DNA from: CAZNXJ01 sp964577115
GTDB taxonomy: Bacteria > Planctomycetota > Planctomycetia > Pirellulales > Pirellulaceae
Assembly: GCA_964577115.1 (NCBI GenBank)
Contig: CAZNXJ010000024.1
Location: forward strand, 12,781-76,780
Length of the DNA stretch: 64,000 bases
Direction: 5' to 3'
Below are positions 37,732 through 46,323 of this stretch, piece by piece. The position numbers and the translations under genes are program-made. The notes under the pieces were generated by a model, which had not been told where the DNA came from, did not search any database, and was given only the letters and a program-made list of their open reading frames with translations. How positions within the stretch are numbered: position 1 is the stretch's first letter; each line of letters opens with the position of its first letter.

Positions 37732-38142
37732 GCGTGATCGCTCCTTTCGTCGCTCAAGGGAAGTCGCAATGGGAAGGGCGTCGGCACGAGCCCGTTCGCG
37801 TGGAAGTCTTCCAAGCCTAGGGTCTCCCCCCTTTCACAGCCGCGCGCGGCCCCGCAACAGGTGCCACTGGGTACTCGCCGTTAGCTGGCCACATCATGGC
37901 GGGCAGGCCGAGCCGTGAATGGACTAGGGCTCGCTCGGTGACGCGTGGGATTGCTCACATCGGAACGGACAAAACAGGTTGCAACGCGCACGGCGAGCGG
38001 CCAATCCGGCGCCCGCTCGGCCGCAAAGTGCGTGCCAACGGCATTCTCGCGGTCATCGCTTCTGGCCTTAGATTTGCGTGCATCGCCTCTGCGAAGCATC
38101 GGCGCCGCGGCGGCGCTCAGGCGAAAGATTGCGAGAGTTTTC
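37732..38142. other. Divergent region between glgE and topoisomerase IB
   Basis: No gene is supported. The topoisomerase frame stays open upstream to 37945, but the translation there lacks a family match and looks like non-coding read-through. The promoter of the glgE cluster should lie here, but I cannot point to a convincing one. Confidence 0.4.
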
Positions 38143-39459
38143 ATGATATGCCGAAAAAACACGCGCGCCGGCTTACTTCGGACGCAGCACCCTCAACAGC
38201 GTTCGCCTAAACGAATTGCACCGCAAGCCAACAAGCGCCAAGGAGCTCCGCGTTCGCGAACTTCACGGAGCAAGAACAGTCGGAAAAAGGGCACGACGCC
38301 GGTCGGTTCGACTCCAGCTCCGACGCAGGAGGCTCTCGAGAGCGCTCAGGACGCAGGGCTCGTATACGCTCTTGATACGGAGCCGGGTTTGCACCGGCGC
38401 CGCGCCGGGCGGGGATATCGGATCGTTGACGAGCGGGGCCGGACCGTGCGCGATGCGGCGACGCTCGCACGAGTTCGTTCGTTGGTCATACCGCCCGCCT
38501 GGACCGATGTGTGGATCTGCCGGCGCGACAATGGACATTTGCAGGCAACGGGGCGCGATGCGCGGGGGCGCAAGCAGTATCGTTATCATCCTAAATGGCG
38601 GGAAACCCGCGACGAACTCAAGTATGGTCGCCTGATTGCGTTCGCTCACGCACTGCCGAAGATTCGCAAGCGTGTGGATCGCGATCTTCGCCGGCGAGGT
38701 CTGCCCCGCGAAAAAGTTTTGGCGGCGGTCGTCCGGCTGCTCGAAACAACTCTTATTCGCGTGGGGAATGACGAGTATGCGCGTGCGAATGGGTCGTTCG
38801 GCCTGACCACACTTCGCGATGAGCACGTGGAAGTCAAAGGCGAGCGGATTTGTTTTGAGTTCCGCGGAAAGAGCGGCAAGGACCGCGAGATTGATTTCGC
38901 CGACCGCCGGCTAGCTCGCATCGTCGCGGAATGCCAAGATCTGCCGGGTCAGGAGCTGTTCCAGTTCATTGACGACGATGGGGAGGTGCGCGATGTCGGA
39001 TCGGCGGATGTCAACGACTATCTCCGCGAAATCGCAGGCGAGGCGTTTACCGCGAAGGATTTTCGGACTTGGGCCGGTACCCTGCTCGCCGCCACCGCAC
39101 TACAGGAATTCGAAGACTTCGACAGCCAGGCGGCTGCTAAACGAAATGTCGTTCACGCGATTGAAAAGGTCGCCGAGCGGCTCGGAAACACCAAGGCCGT
39201 CTGCCGGAAGTGCTATGTCCATCCTGCCGTGCTCGACGCCTACATGGAAAGAACCTTAGTATTGAACTTGAAGGAACGTACCGAACACGAACTCCGCGAG
39301 GGGCTCGCGAAATTGCCTCCCGAAGAAGCGGCCGTGCTCGCATTGCTACAGCAGCGCATGGAGCGTGAGCTCGAACAGCGAACGAGGCGTTCCCGCTCGA
39401 CCGCCAGCAAGCGGCGCCCAACGAGTCGCACGAAACGTACGCTCCTGCGATCCCGCTAG
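38143..39459 (+). CDS. DNA topoisomerase IB (poxvirus-like)
   Basis: ATG 38143 (gagag upstream) gives 438 residues. An N-terminal tail rich in Lys and Arg (about residues 1-60) precedes the topoisomerase IB fold. Residues that match the active site are Arg in TLIRVGNDEY, Lys in FRGKSGKD, Arg in KDFRTWAGT, Asn in LGNTKA and Tyr in KCYVHPAVLDAY, the nucleophile. The enzyme relaxes supercoils by nicking one strand through a 3'-phosphotyrosine. The C-terminus is again basic (RRSRSTASKRRPTSRTKR). The thioredoxin-like gene follows after 17 bases. Confidence 0.92.
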   Translation: MICRKNTRAGLLRTQHPQQRSPKRIAPQANKRQGAPRSRTSRSKNSRKKGTTPVGSTPAPTQEALESAQDAGLVYALDTEPGLHRRRAGRGYRIVDERGRTVRDAATLARVRSLVIPPAWTDVWICRRDNGHLQATGRDARGRKQYRYHPKWRETRDELKYGRLIAFAHALPKIRKRVDRDLRRRGLPREKVLAAVVRLLETTLIRVGNDEYARANGSFGLTTLRDEHVEVKGERICFEFRGKSGKDREIDFADRRLARIVAECQDLPGQELFQFIDDDGEVRDVGSADVNDYLREIAGEAFTAKDFRTWAGTLLAATALQEFEDFDSQAAAKRNVVHAIEKVAERLGNTKAVCRKCYVHPAVLDAYMERTLVLNLKERTEHELREGLAKLPPEEAAVLALLQQRMERELEQRTRRSRSTASKRRPTSRTKRTLLRSR

Positions 39460-39476
39460 TCCGGAGCAACCCAACC

Positions 39477-39815
39477 ATGCCTTATAATCCGAATTACGAA
39501 GAAGCCACATTGACTCCTGAACAGGTTCCCGAGCTGAAGGGACCGGTGGTACTCGAGTTCGGAGCATCGTGGTGTGGCATCTGCCGCGGAGCCGCCCCCG
39601 ACATCAAGGAAGCCTTCGAGTCTTTCCCGCAAGTGCAGCATATTAAAATCGAAGACGGGCCGGGCAAGCGGCTCGGCCGCAGCTTCCGCGTCAAGCTCTG
39701 GCCAACTCTGGTGTTCCTCCGGGACGGACAGGTCGTGCAACAAACCGTTCGTCCCGAATCGTCCGACGAAATCCGGGAAGGCCTGCAGGCCATCACGCAA
39801 GACAGCGAAGCCTGA
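39477..39815 (+). CDS. Thioredoxin-like protein
   Basis: The 112-residue protein has a thioredoxin fold with the active site WCGICRGAAP (CxxC as CGIC) and a cis-Pro motif KLWPTLVFLRDG. No leader is visible, so it is likely cytosolic. It lies 17 bases after topoisomerase IB and could be cotranscribed. It probably reduces disulfides; its partner is unknown. Confidence 0.88.
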   Translation: MPYNPNYEEATLTPEQVPELKGPVVLEFGASWCGICRGAAPDIKEAFESFPQVQHIKIEDGPGKRLGRSFRVKLWPTLVFLRDGQVVQQTVRPESSDEIREGLQAITQDSEA

Positions 39816-39888
39816 CTCGCCGGTATATAGCGATTTTCCTGCGGATAGCGGCGAGATGTTTCGATTCGTCGGGTAGCCGCGCCAGAGC

Positions 39889-39894
39889 TATACT
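39889..39894 (+). promoter_or_regulatory. Promoter -10 element just before a start codon
   Basis: tatact ends six bases before ATG 39901. If used, transcription would start at or next to the start codon, giving a leaderless mRNA. No good -35 is seen. Confidence 0.4.
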
Positions 39895-39900
39895 CAAGAC

Positions 39901-41232
39901 ATGCGCACGACGCTTTTTGTCGCCTGTGTTCTGTCGATGGTCTTGGCCGGCCTAAACCATCCGGCTGCTGCGGACTGGCCACAATTTCGCGGTCCGGCAG
40001 GTGACGGCTGCGCAAGCGCCGAAGACCTCCCGACGTCCTGGGGCGGCTTGTTCGAGCCGGTTGCCTGGCAAACGGATATTCCCGGCCGCGGCTGGTCATC
40101 GCCGCTGATCGTCGGTTCACGCGTGTGGCTGACGTCCGCCGAGCAAACGGCGCTCGATGAACAATTGCTCACCGATAAACTCGAACGTAATCCCTACGGA
40201 ATCGAGCCGTTTCAGGCGCACGCATCGGTCGACCTGCTGGCGATCGAACTGGATCTCGAGACGGGAAAAACGCTGCGCAAGATCCTGCTGCGCACCGTGA
40301 ATGATCCGGCTCCCATCCATGCGACGAATAGTTATGCGTCGCCGACCCCCGTCACGGATGGGCAGAACCTCTATTGCCACTTTGGATCGTTCGGCACGCT
40401 GGCCTTGTCACTGGAGAACGGCGAAATTCTCTGGCAGCGGCAGTTCAACCTCGACGATATTACGGGACCAGGCAGTTCCCCGGTGCTCGCCGGCGACCTG
40501 CTCATCCTCGCCTGCGATGGTGTCGACGCGCAGTTTGTTGTCGGGCTGAACAAACAAACCGGCGAAGAGGTCTGGCGGCGCGAACGCCCGCCCATCGAGA
40601 CCGATGATGCGAAACACCGGCGAGCATTCTGCACGCCGCTCTTGATCGAACACGAAGGCCAGCAGCAACTGGTTGCCCCGTGCGCCCAGTGGACAGTCGC
40701 CTACAATCCGGCGACGGGGGACGAGCGGTGGCGCGTCGACCACGGGCCCGGAGGACACGCGATCGTTCCGCGTCCCGTCTTTCGCGACGGTATCGTCTAT
40801 GTGACGACCGGCTACATGAAACCTCAGCTCTGGGCAATTCGCGTCGATGGCCGCGGCGATGTGACGGAATCTCACGTGCTTTGGAAGTACCAGCGCCAGG
40901 TTCCCACCATCGCATCGCCCGTGCTCGACGAATCGGCCATCTATTTTGTTTCCGAGATCGGAATTGTAAGCTGCCTCGATCGCCACACCGGATCGCTGCT
41001 TTGGCAAGAGCGACTTGAGGGGAGTTTTGCAGCGAGCCCGCTGCTGGCGGATGGCAAGCTATACTTCGCGAGCCGCGAGGGCACTACGTACGTCCTGCGG
41101 CCTGGGCCCAAGTATGAAGAACTCGCGCGAAACCGACTGCGAGGTCAAACCTTCGCAAGTTTCGCGGCGGCCGATCGTATGCTGCTTATCCGCACGGATC
41201 CAACGCTCTACTGCATCCGCTCGGAGCCCTGA
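39901..41232 (+). CDS. Secreted PQQ-like beta-propeller protein
   Basis: The 443-residue protein has a signal peptide (MRTTLFVACVLSMVLAGL, cut near PAAA) and opens with DWPQFRGPAGDG, the planctomycete hallmark of outer-membrane or periplasmic PQQ-like proteins. Blades repeat with DRHTGSLLWQERL, DGIVYVTTGY and NLYCHFGSFGTLALS. No PQQ cofactor binding is certain from motifs. Its role is unknown, although many such proteins act in assembly or as lectins. It ends 5 bases before the convergent nucleotidyltransferase stop. Confidence 0.9.
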   Translation: MRTTLFVACVLSMVLAGLNHPAAADWPQFRGPAGDGCASAEDLPTSWGGLFEPVAWQTDIPGRGWSSPLIVGSRVWLTSAEQTALDEQLLTDKLERNPYGIEPFQAHASVDLLAIELDLETGKTLRKILLRTVNDPAPIHATNSYASPTPVTDGQNLYCHFGSFGTLALSLENGEILWQRQFNLDDITGPGSSPVLAGDLLILACDGVDAQFVVGLNKQTGEEVWRRERPPIETDDAKHRRAFCTPLLIEHEGQQQLVAPCAQWTVAYNPATGDERWRVDHGPGGHAIVPRPVFRDGIVYVTTGYMKPQLWAIRVDGRGDVTESHVLWKYQRQVPTIASPVLDESAIYFVSEIGIVSCLDRHTGSLLWQERLEGSFAASPLLADGKLYFASREGTTYVLRPGPKYEELARNRLRGQTFASFAAADRMLLIRTDPTLYCIRSEP

Positions 41233-41237
41233 CGGCT

Positions 41238-42029
41238 CTATTTCGGCTTCAGGAAATTCGCTGTCCAGAGTGCCACGTCATCGCGGCTCATGTTGCCAAG
41301 TGGAGGAAGGCGGCCGTCGCGATAACCTTCGTGCTCGACGTCCCGCAAGTACTGCGTGGCCGAGAGCAGAGTTCCATGACACTCCTGCGCGTGCTCGAGT
41401 ACCGCGCGTTCATGCAGGCGCCGCGCGACCAGCTCTTCCATGACCCAGTTCGGAATCACTGCTCGTTCGCCCGGGTAGATGAACTCGAACAGCGTAAGCT
41501 GCGCGAGCAGTACGCGCCATCGCGGACCGAAGCGGCGCAGCAGTCGGAACCAATCGAGTTGGCGGCCGACATGTCGGATCAGATGAGCGACGTCGGCCAC
41601 ATCGCACCGATCGCGTTCCAGGATGAAGGATTTCTGCCAAATCGATTCTTCCGGCGGGCAGAGCTGCATCTCGAGTCCCAACACACGCCCGGTTCTGGCA
41701 TGGGCAAACCACTCCTCGTCCACCGGACAGACGCCGTTACCCGAGTTGAAGATGATGTCGATAAAGTCGTCCCCGGAGAAAGCCTTGGCCAACCAGTGCG
41801 GGAATGAGAACTCGGTCTGGTATCCCGCTGCGCTGAAGACCTCGAGCACACTTTCCACATCCTCAGGCATGACGAAGATATCGAAATCCTTTGTCCGCCG
41901 CACAATCCCTGTGTGCTCTTCGAGTGCGTACGCTCCCCCCACCAAGAATGGAATCTGCGACTCTATCAGTTTCGTCAATGCGGCACGGTAAAAGGCGGTC
42001 GCTCGCGGATCATCAACGTGGTAACTCAT
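41238..42029 (-). CDS. Nucleotidyltransferase-like protein
   Basis: ATG 42029 is selected over the longer frame because the domain begins close behind it. The 263-residue protein has a nucleotidyltransferase-like segment GGAYALEEHTGIVRRTKDFD near residues 30-50, where the conserved Gly-Gly and DFD acid pair fit the fold, then DFIDIIFNSG with another acid. The rest is helical. It may be a toxin-like or antibiotic-type nucleotidyltransferase, but there is no partner gene to support that. No ribosome site is clear. Confidence 0.65.
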   Translation of the reverse strand: MSYHVDDPRATAFYRAALTKLIESQIPFLVGGAYALEEHTGIVRRTKDFDIFVMPEDVESVLEVFSAAGYQTEFSFPHWLAKAFSGDDFIDIIFNSGNGVCPVDEEWFAHARTGRVLGLEMQLCPPEESIWQKSFILERDRCDVADVAHLIRHVGRQLDWFRLLRRFGPRWRVLLAQLTLFEFIYPGERAVIPNWVMEELVARRLHERAVLEHAQECHGTLLSATQYLRDVEHEGYRDGRLPPLGNMSRDDVALWTANFLKPK

Positions 42030-42353
42030 CGAAGCTGCCCTGTTACGGATATCGAAAGCCTTCGTTTTCAAAAGCGTTATTCGCCAGAAAGGAAAAAACC
42101 GCAAACGGTATGCCGTGGCACGTTCATTGCTAACCACCCTGGCGACGACGACGGGCCTCTGTTCCCCCCCGCAGCCGCATCCGCGTTACCATGAACTCCG
42201 GAATCTGGACGTAATAGGCCGTTAGTCTGTGGCACGAGCGCATGGGGGTCCGCTCCAAGCGCGCGTTCGCACGAAACAAGGCCAAGATGGTTCCAACGTC
42301 CCTGAGCGGCGACGGCCAACATCGATCCGACTTGAAGCAAAGGGCAGGTTTCG
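42030..42353. other. Divergent intergenic region, nucleotidyltransferase and phosphoesterase
   Basis: About 320 bases without a supported gene. I see AT-rich patches near 42060-42110 and nothing else that can be named. Confidence 0.35.
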
Positions 42354-43079
42354 ATGGGAAAGTTCCGCATCGCGGCGATGGCGGATTTGCACTACCGCAA
42401 AGAAAACGCGAGTTCGCACCAGGCGCTGTATCGCGAGATTTCGCAGAACTGCGATGTTCTGTTGCTCTGCGGCGACCTGACCCATTTCGGGCTCCCCGAA
42501 GAAGCCCAGGTGGTTGTCAGCGAGTTGCGCGCGTCCACGATCCCTGTGCTCGCCGTGCTGGGAAACCATGACTACCAATCCAACAAGCAAGACGAAGTCG
42601 TATCGATTCTCGAAGCGGGCGGCATCAAGGTGCTTAACGGGGATGCCATCGAGATCGAGGGCGTTGGGATCGCGGGAGCCAAAGGATTTTGCGGTGGTTT
42701 TGGGCGACGAACGCTCGAACCCTGGGGCGAACAAATCATGAAGGCTTTCGTGCAGGAGACGTTGGACGAAAGCCTGAAACTGGAATCCGCCCTGGCGCGA
42801 TTGCGCATGGAACATCGCGTCGTAATGCTTCACTACTCGCCCATTCAATCCACCGTTGAAGGCGAGCCACCTGAGATCTTTCCGTTCCTCGGGTCGAGCC
42901 GTCTCGAGGATCCGATCAATCGTCATGGCTGTGACGCGGTTTTCCACGGGCATGCGCATCACGGCCGATTGGAGGGCCGCACGCAGACTGGGATCCCCGT
43001 TTTCAACGTCAGTGTCGCGCTTCTTGGCAGCGCGGCTCCGGAACACCCGCCATACCGCATATTCGAGATCGATCTGTGA
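42354..43079 (+). CDS. Calcineurin-like metallophosphoesterase
   Basis: The 241-residue protein carries the full phosphoesterase motif set: MADLHYRK (D-x-H), LLCGDLTHFG, LGNHDYQS, MLHYSPI and FHGHAHHGRLEG. These ligate a two-metal centre. No leader is seen, so it is likely cytosolic. The substrate is unknown. The UdgX gene follows after 56 bases on the same strand, and joint expression is possible. Confidence 0.9.
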   Translation: MGKFRIAAMADLHYRKENASSHQALYREISQNCDVLLLCGDLTHFGLPEEAQVVVSELRASTIPVLAVLGNHDYQSNKQDEVVSILEAGGIKVLNGDAIEIEGVGIAGAKGFCGGFGRRTLEPWGEQIMKAFVQETLDESLKLESALARLRMEHRVVMLHYSPIQSTVEGEPPEIFPFLGSSRLEDPINRHGCDAVFHGHAHHGRLEGRTQTGIPVFNVSVALLGSAAPEHPPYRIFEIDL

Positions 43080-43135
43080 TCGCCATGCGCCACTTTTGAC
43101 GCCGAACGCGCCGTGCTACTTTCGGAGATTCATCC

Positions 43136-43768
43136 GTGCCTTCTCGCCCACGGACAACTGCGGCCGATTTCTTGCCAGAGAAGCTCGAGTGGAACGCTCT
43201 GCGTGAAGCAGCGGAACATTGTCGTGGCTGCGACCTCTACAAGCACGCGACGCAGGTCGTGTTCGGCGAGGGGAAGCAGCACGCCGGCATCATGCTGGTT
43301 GGCGAAGTGCCTGGTGATCAGGAAGACCGTCGTGGCCGGCCGTTCGTCGGTCCCGCCGGCCGACTGCTCGACGAGGCGCTCGACCGCGCCGACCTAAAAC
43401 GCAGCGACGTTTATGTGACGAACGCGGTCAAACATTTCAAATGGGAAGAGCGTGGTAGGCGGCAACTGCATAAGAAGCCGAATCGGGCGGAGATCGTATC
43501 CTGTCGTGCTTGGCTCGATGCCGAGATCGCCCTTGTGCAGCCGCGCGTGCTCGTTTGCCTTGGAGCCACGGCCGCGCAGTCGCTGCTGGGACCGAAGTTC
43601 CGCATCACGCAGCAACGTGGGCAGCCGCTAGAAAGCGATCTAGCAAACTGGATCCTCGCGACGTGGCACCCATCGGCCATCTTGCGTGCGCCCGCCAAGG
43701 TGGACCGCAACGCGATGCGTGACGATTTCGCGAGCGACCTGGCAACGGCCGCGCGCCTTGCTCAATAG
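43136..43768 (+). CDS. udgX: Uracil-DNA glycosylase, UdgX type
   Basis: The enzyme removes uracil from DNA. The 210-residue protein has motif A as GEVPGDQED (56-64) with RPFVGPAGR, and motif C as WHPSAILR. It also has the UdgX R-loop-like segment GRRQLHKKP at 107-115, in which His112 matches the His that bonds covalently to DNA in UdgX. Cys29 and Cys32 (CRGC), Cys123 and Cys141 can hold the Fe-S cluster. The start is GTG 43136 with ggag upstream. I know the covalent mechanism only from the family. Confidence 0.9.
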   Translation: MPSRPRTTAADFLPEKLEWNALREAAEHCRGCDLYKHATQVVFGEGKQHAGIMLVGEVPGDQEDRRGRPFVGPAGRLLDEALDRADLKRSDVYVTNAVKHFKWEERGRRQLHKKPNRAEIVSCRAWLDAEIALVQPRVLVCLGATAAQSLLGPKFRITQQRGQPLESDLANWILATWHPSAILRAPAKVDRNAMRDDFASDLATAARLAQ

Positions 43769-43910
43769 AAAGTTTTTCGTAAACGGCGGCCGGGAGGCAT
43801 TTACCGCAGGTTTCTTTGCTCTTGCATTCCTTTTCTCTCACGTCTTTACATTGGCACGAAACGTCGGTCGAATACTTCGCGGGCAGGCTGGCATCATCGC
43901 GACGGCCAAC

Positions 43911-43916
43911 TACAGT
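43911..43916 (+). promoter_or_regulatory. Promoter -10-like element directly before a start codon
   Basis: tacagt ends six bases before ATG 43923, the same spacing as at 39889-39894. No -35 is convincing. Confidence 0.35.
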
Positions 43917-43922
43917 AAGAAC

Positions 43923-44420
43923 ATGCCCTCACCTCCTATCGGTTCGAACGACAACCAGCGCGTGCAGCTACGACGTCCCACGGCGGCCGATTGGCCCGCC
44001 ATTCTTGAAGTCTTGCGGACGGCGAATTACCACCATATTGGCGGCCAAGAAATGGCGACGTTTCCGCTCGAAGATTGCTTCCTTGCGGAAGTCGCCCACG
44101 AATTAGTTGGTGTTGCCGGCTACCGCATCCTCGACGCGACGACGGCCAAGACGACGCTCATGGCAGTACCACCAGCCTGGCGCAAGGCAGGCATTGGCCG
44201 CCTGCTTCAAACGGCTCGCATGAACTATCTTCGATCACAAGGAATTCGCGAGCTCTACACGAACTGCGACGATGAGCAGACGATTGCCTGGTACGAAAAG
44301 CACTTCGGTTACCAGCGCACGGGGCAGCGTGTCCCGAAACTTGAGCCATTCGGACTGCTCGACAAGGACGAATGGATCACGCTGAAATGTGACCTCGATT
44401 CCTGGGATCCTCATTCCTAA
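43923..44420 (+). CDS. GNAT family acetyltransferase
   Basis: ATG 43923 begins a 165-residue GNAT domain. The acetyl-CoA motif is RKAGIGRLLQ (Q/R-x-x-G-x-G/A) near residue 88, and the terminal part EKHFGYQRTGQR fits the fold. The upstream frame from 43686 overlaps udgX and is not used. The substrate is unknown. It has no Shine-Dalgarno sequence but a -10-like hexamer six bases ahead. Confidence 0.85.
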   Translation: MPSPPIGSNDNQRVQLRRPTAADWPAILEVLRTANYHHIGGQEMATFPLEDCFLAEVAHELVGVAGYRILDATTAKTTLMAVPPAWRKAGIGRLLQTARMNYLRSQGIRELYTNCDDEQTIAWYEKHFGYQRTGQRVPKLEPFGLLDKDEWITLKCDLDSWDPHS

Positions 44421-44492
44421 GTCGGTGTTTCCGCGACAAGCTCAACATGTACGGCCAGAGAGCCAATTCCCCGTCTCCATCGAGTATCCTCC

Positions 44493-45386
44493 ATGTCAAT
44501 GTACGCTCGACCGCTCATTATCAACGCGTGCCTGACGGGCATGGTCACCTCGCGCAAGGCGACTCCACACGTTCCCATCACGCCAGAGGAAATTGTTCAG
44601 GATGCGTTGGCGGTGGCCGAGCGAGGAGCATGCATTGTCCATCTGCATGCCCGCGGGCCCGACGGATTACCCACGTGGGATCCCGCGATTTACGCCGAGT
44701 TTCTCGGCGCGGTGCGAGAACACCTGCCCGACCTGGTGCTGTGTGTCAGCACGAGCGGGCGGCAGTGGAACGAGCGTGAAAAACGCTCGGCCGTATTGCA
44801 GCTCGACGGAATCTGCAAACCCGACATGGCCTCGCTGACGCTAGGCTCGTTGAATTTCCTGCGCGAAGCCTCCGTGAACCGGCCGCAGGACATCGAGTAC
44901 CTGCTGGAGACGATGTATGCCGCGGGGATTCGACCCGAGCTCGAAATCTTCGACCTGGGAATGGCCGATCTTGCTCGGCACTGGTACGAGGAAGGCAAGC
45001 TACGGCCGCCGCTTTACGCCAACATTCTGCTGGGCAACCGGGGCACCGCCGCCGCCACACCAGCAAATCTTGTCGCGATTGTCGACCGGTTGCCGCCCGG
45101 CACGATCTGGGCTGCGGCGGGAATCGGCCGAGCTCAATTGCCGGTAAACGCCATGGCCGTGGCGATGGGGGGCAACGTTCGCGTCGGGCTGGAAGACAAT
45201 ATCTTTTTCGATGGCGAGAAGTCGCGGCTCGCATCGAATAGTGACCTGGTTTCGCGCGTCGTCGACCTGGCCAAACTCGTCGAACGCCGGATCGCTCGAC
45301 CAGAAGAAGTCCGAGCCATGCTTGGTCTTGACGGTGCGGCGGACAAGCCGCGCGAGCAGCCAGAGGCTCAGCATCTGCCGCGCTAA
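44493..45386 (+). CDS. BKACE family enzyme (DUF849, beta-keto acid cleavage)
   Basis: The 297-residue protein opens with RPLIINACLTG and shows VHLHARGPDGLPTWDP, the Zn-binding His motif of beta-keto acid cleavage enzymes. LVLCVSTSGRQW and the ending AMAVAMGGNVRVGLEDN also fit. Such enzymes condense a beta-keto acid with acetyl-CoA and release a CoA ester and acetoacetate, as in lysine fermentation. The specific substrate cannot be inferred. ATG 44493 or 44499 may be the start. Confidence 0.9.
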   Translation: MSMYARPLIINACLTGMVTSRKATPHVPITPEEIVQDALAVAERGACIVHLHARGPDGLPTWDPAIYAEFLGAVREHLPDLVLCVSTSGRQWNEREKRSAVLQLDGICKPDMASLTLGSLNFLREASVNRPQDIEYLLETMYAAGIRPELEIFDLGMADLARHWYEEGKLRPPLYANILLGNRGTAAATPANLVAIVDRLPPGTIWAAAGIGRAQLPVNAMAVAMGGNVRVGLEDNIFFDGEKSRLASNSDLVSRVVDLAKLVERRIARPEEVRAMLGLDGAADKPREQPEAQHLPR

Positions 45387-45401
45387 GACGCCTCAATACC
45401 C

Positions 45402-45623
45402 GGGATACGAAACGCCGAAACGCGTTCACCCCGCGTCCAATGCGGTTAGCGCATCCAGCCGCGCCGCGCATCAATCCGCTTACCAACCGGCCAGCCGCAA
45501 CGCGGCGGCCTTCGCGTTGCCTCGCCGAAACGAGAACCGCGAAGCGGTGGGTCCGAAGGCAGCTCAGGGGCAGGGCTGAAGGGCAGCATCCCTGGGTTTC
45601 GAGGCGGCGAAACGCGTACACCC
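45402..45623 (+). repeat. Pair of imperfect direct repeats
   Basis: Two 30-base copies (45402-45431 and 45594-45623) match at 24 of 30 bases by eye, sharing cgaaacgcg. They enclose one arm of the inverted repeat pair described next. This is short interspersed-repeat-like DNA, not a gene. Confidence 0.5.
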
Positions 45624-45778
45624 ATGCAATGCGCCCACGATTCCATGTTTCGCGGTGCCTCACCATTGCGCCCATGCACCCATTCCCCAATAATGCGCGT
45701 CGATGATACAACGCCGCCGCGACGTTCCCACCCGATTCATCGCCCCATCACCCGTTCGGTGATGCTCACGCAATAAAA

Positions 45779-45815
45779 AACAACGGGTGTCGGCCCGAGG
45801 CCGACACCCGTTGTT
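45779..45815 (-). terminator. Strong stem-loop with T-run on the minus strand
   Basis: The 17-base perfect stem (45779-45795 and 45799-45815) has a 3-base loop. On the minus strand it is followed by ttttttattg, the mark of a Rho-independent terminator. No minus-strand gene is annotated upstream of it, so an unlisted transcript from the 45.8-46.3 kb region is possible. Confidence 0.6.
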
Positions 45816-45882
45816 CTGAAAACTCCTGAAACACCAAACGGTGAATGCAACGCCCATGATTTGATGGAAACCGGTGTGGGGC

Positions 45883-45902
45883 TTCGCGGCGAACGCCGCG
45901 AA
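45883..45902. repeat. Small GC-rich palindromic hairpin
   Basis: ttcgcggcg and cgccgcgaa (nine bases each) face each other across two bases. It lies inside the repeat-bearing gap and resembles an extragenic palindrome. Confidence 0.4.
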
Positions 45903-46323
45903 ATCCATCACTGGTTTATTCTTCTCAGTCTCCGCGGAGGCGCGCAAGGGAATGGGGCGGGGCGGCGCGGGAACGCAACGTTTATGCTTTCTGGCGTAGG
46001 CGTTTTCGCCGCTCCGCATCCGAGGGTTGCGCTCGGATCCGCTTCGCGGTTCTCGTTTCGGCGTGGGCAACCCAGAGGCCGCCGCTTCGCGGCAGGCCGG
46101 TTGGTGCGCGGATTGTAAGCAGAGGGGGGTGACGCGTCGCAGCGGGCCCCTGGACGGGCAGAGCACGGGAAAAACTTCGGCTTCGAACGATGAAGCGGGC
46201 CCTCGACAGAGCTACAATAGGGCCCGCTAACTCTGCTAGGCCCGCGATCTCCGATGCGCGCAGATCGTGCGGGACTGAGTCCGGGCTGCCCGCGCATGAC
46301 TTCATATCAAGGATCTCTCCGCC

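Larger units (their letters stand above)
45472..46115. repeat. Inverted repeat pair, about 76 bases each
   Basis: 45472-45547 and the reverse complement of 46039-46115 match at about 66 of 77 positions by my alignment, with the longest identical run cgccgaaacgagaaccgcga and following bases. Between them lie the minus-strand terminator (45779-45815) and a short hairpin (45883-45902). No transposase is encoded, so these could be a dispersed repeat family or a non-autonomous element. Open frames in the gap are low-complexity and not counted as genes. Confidence 0.6.

Noticed and set aside
38304..38314. ggttcgactcc, similar to a tRNA T-loop
   Set aside because: It lies inside the topoisomerase IB gene and no acceptor, D or anticodon arm can be drawn around it.
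45660..46166. 168-residue minus-strand frame in the repeat gap
   Set aside because: It crosses the inverted repeat and the terminator, is low-complexity and has no ribosome site.
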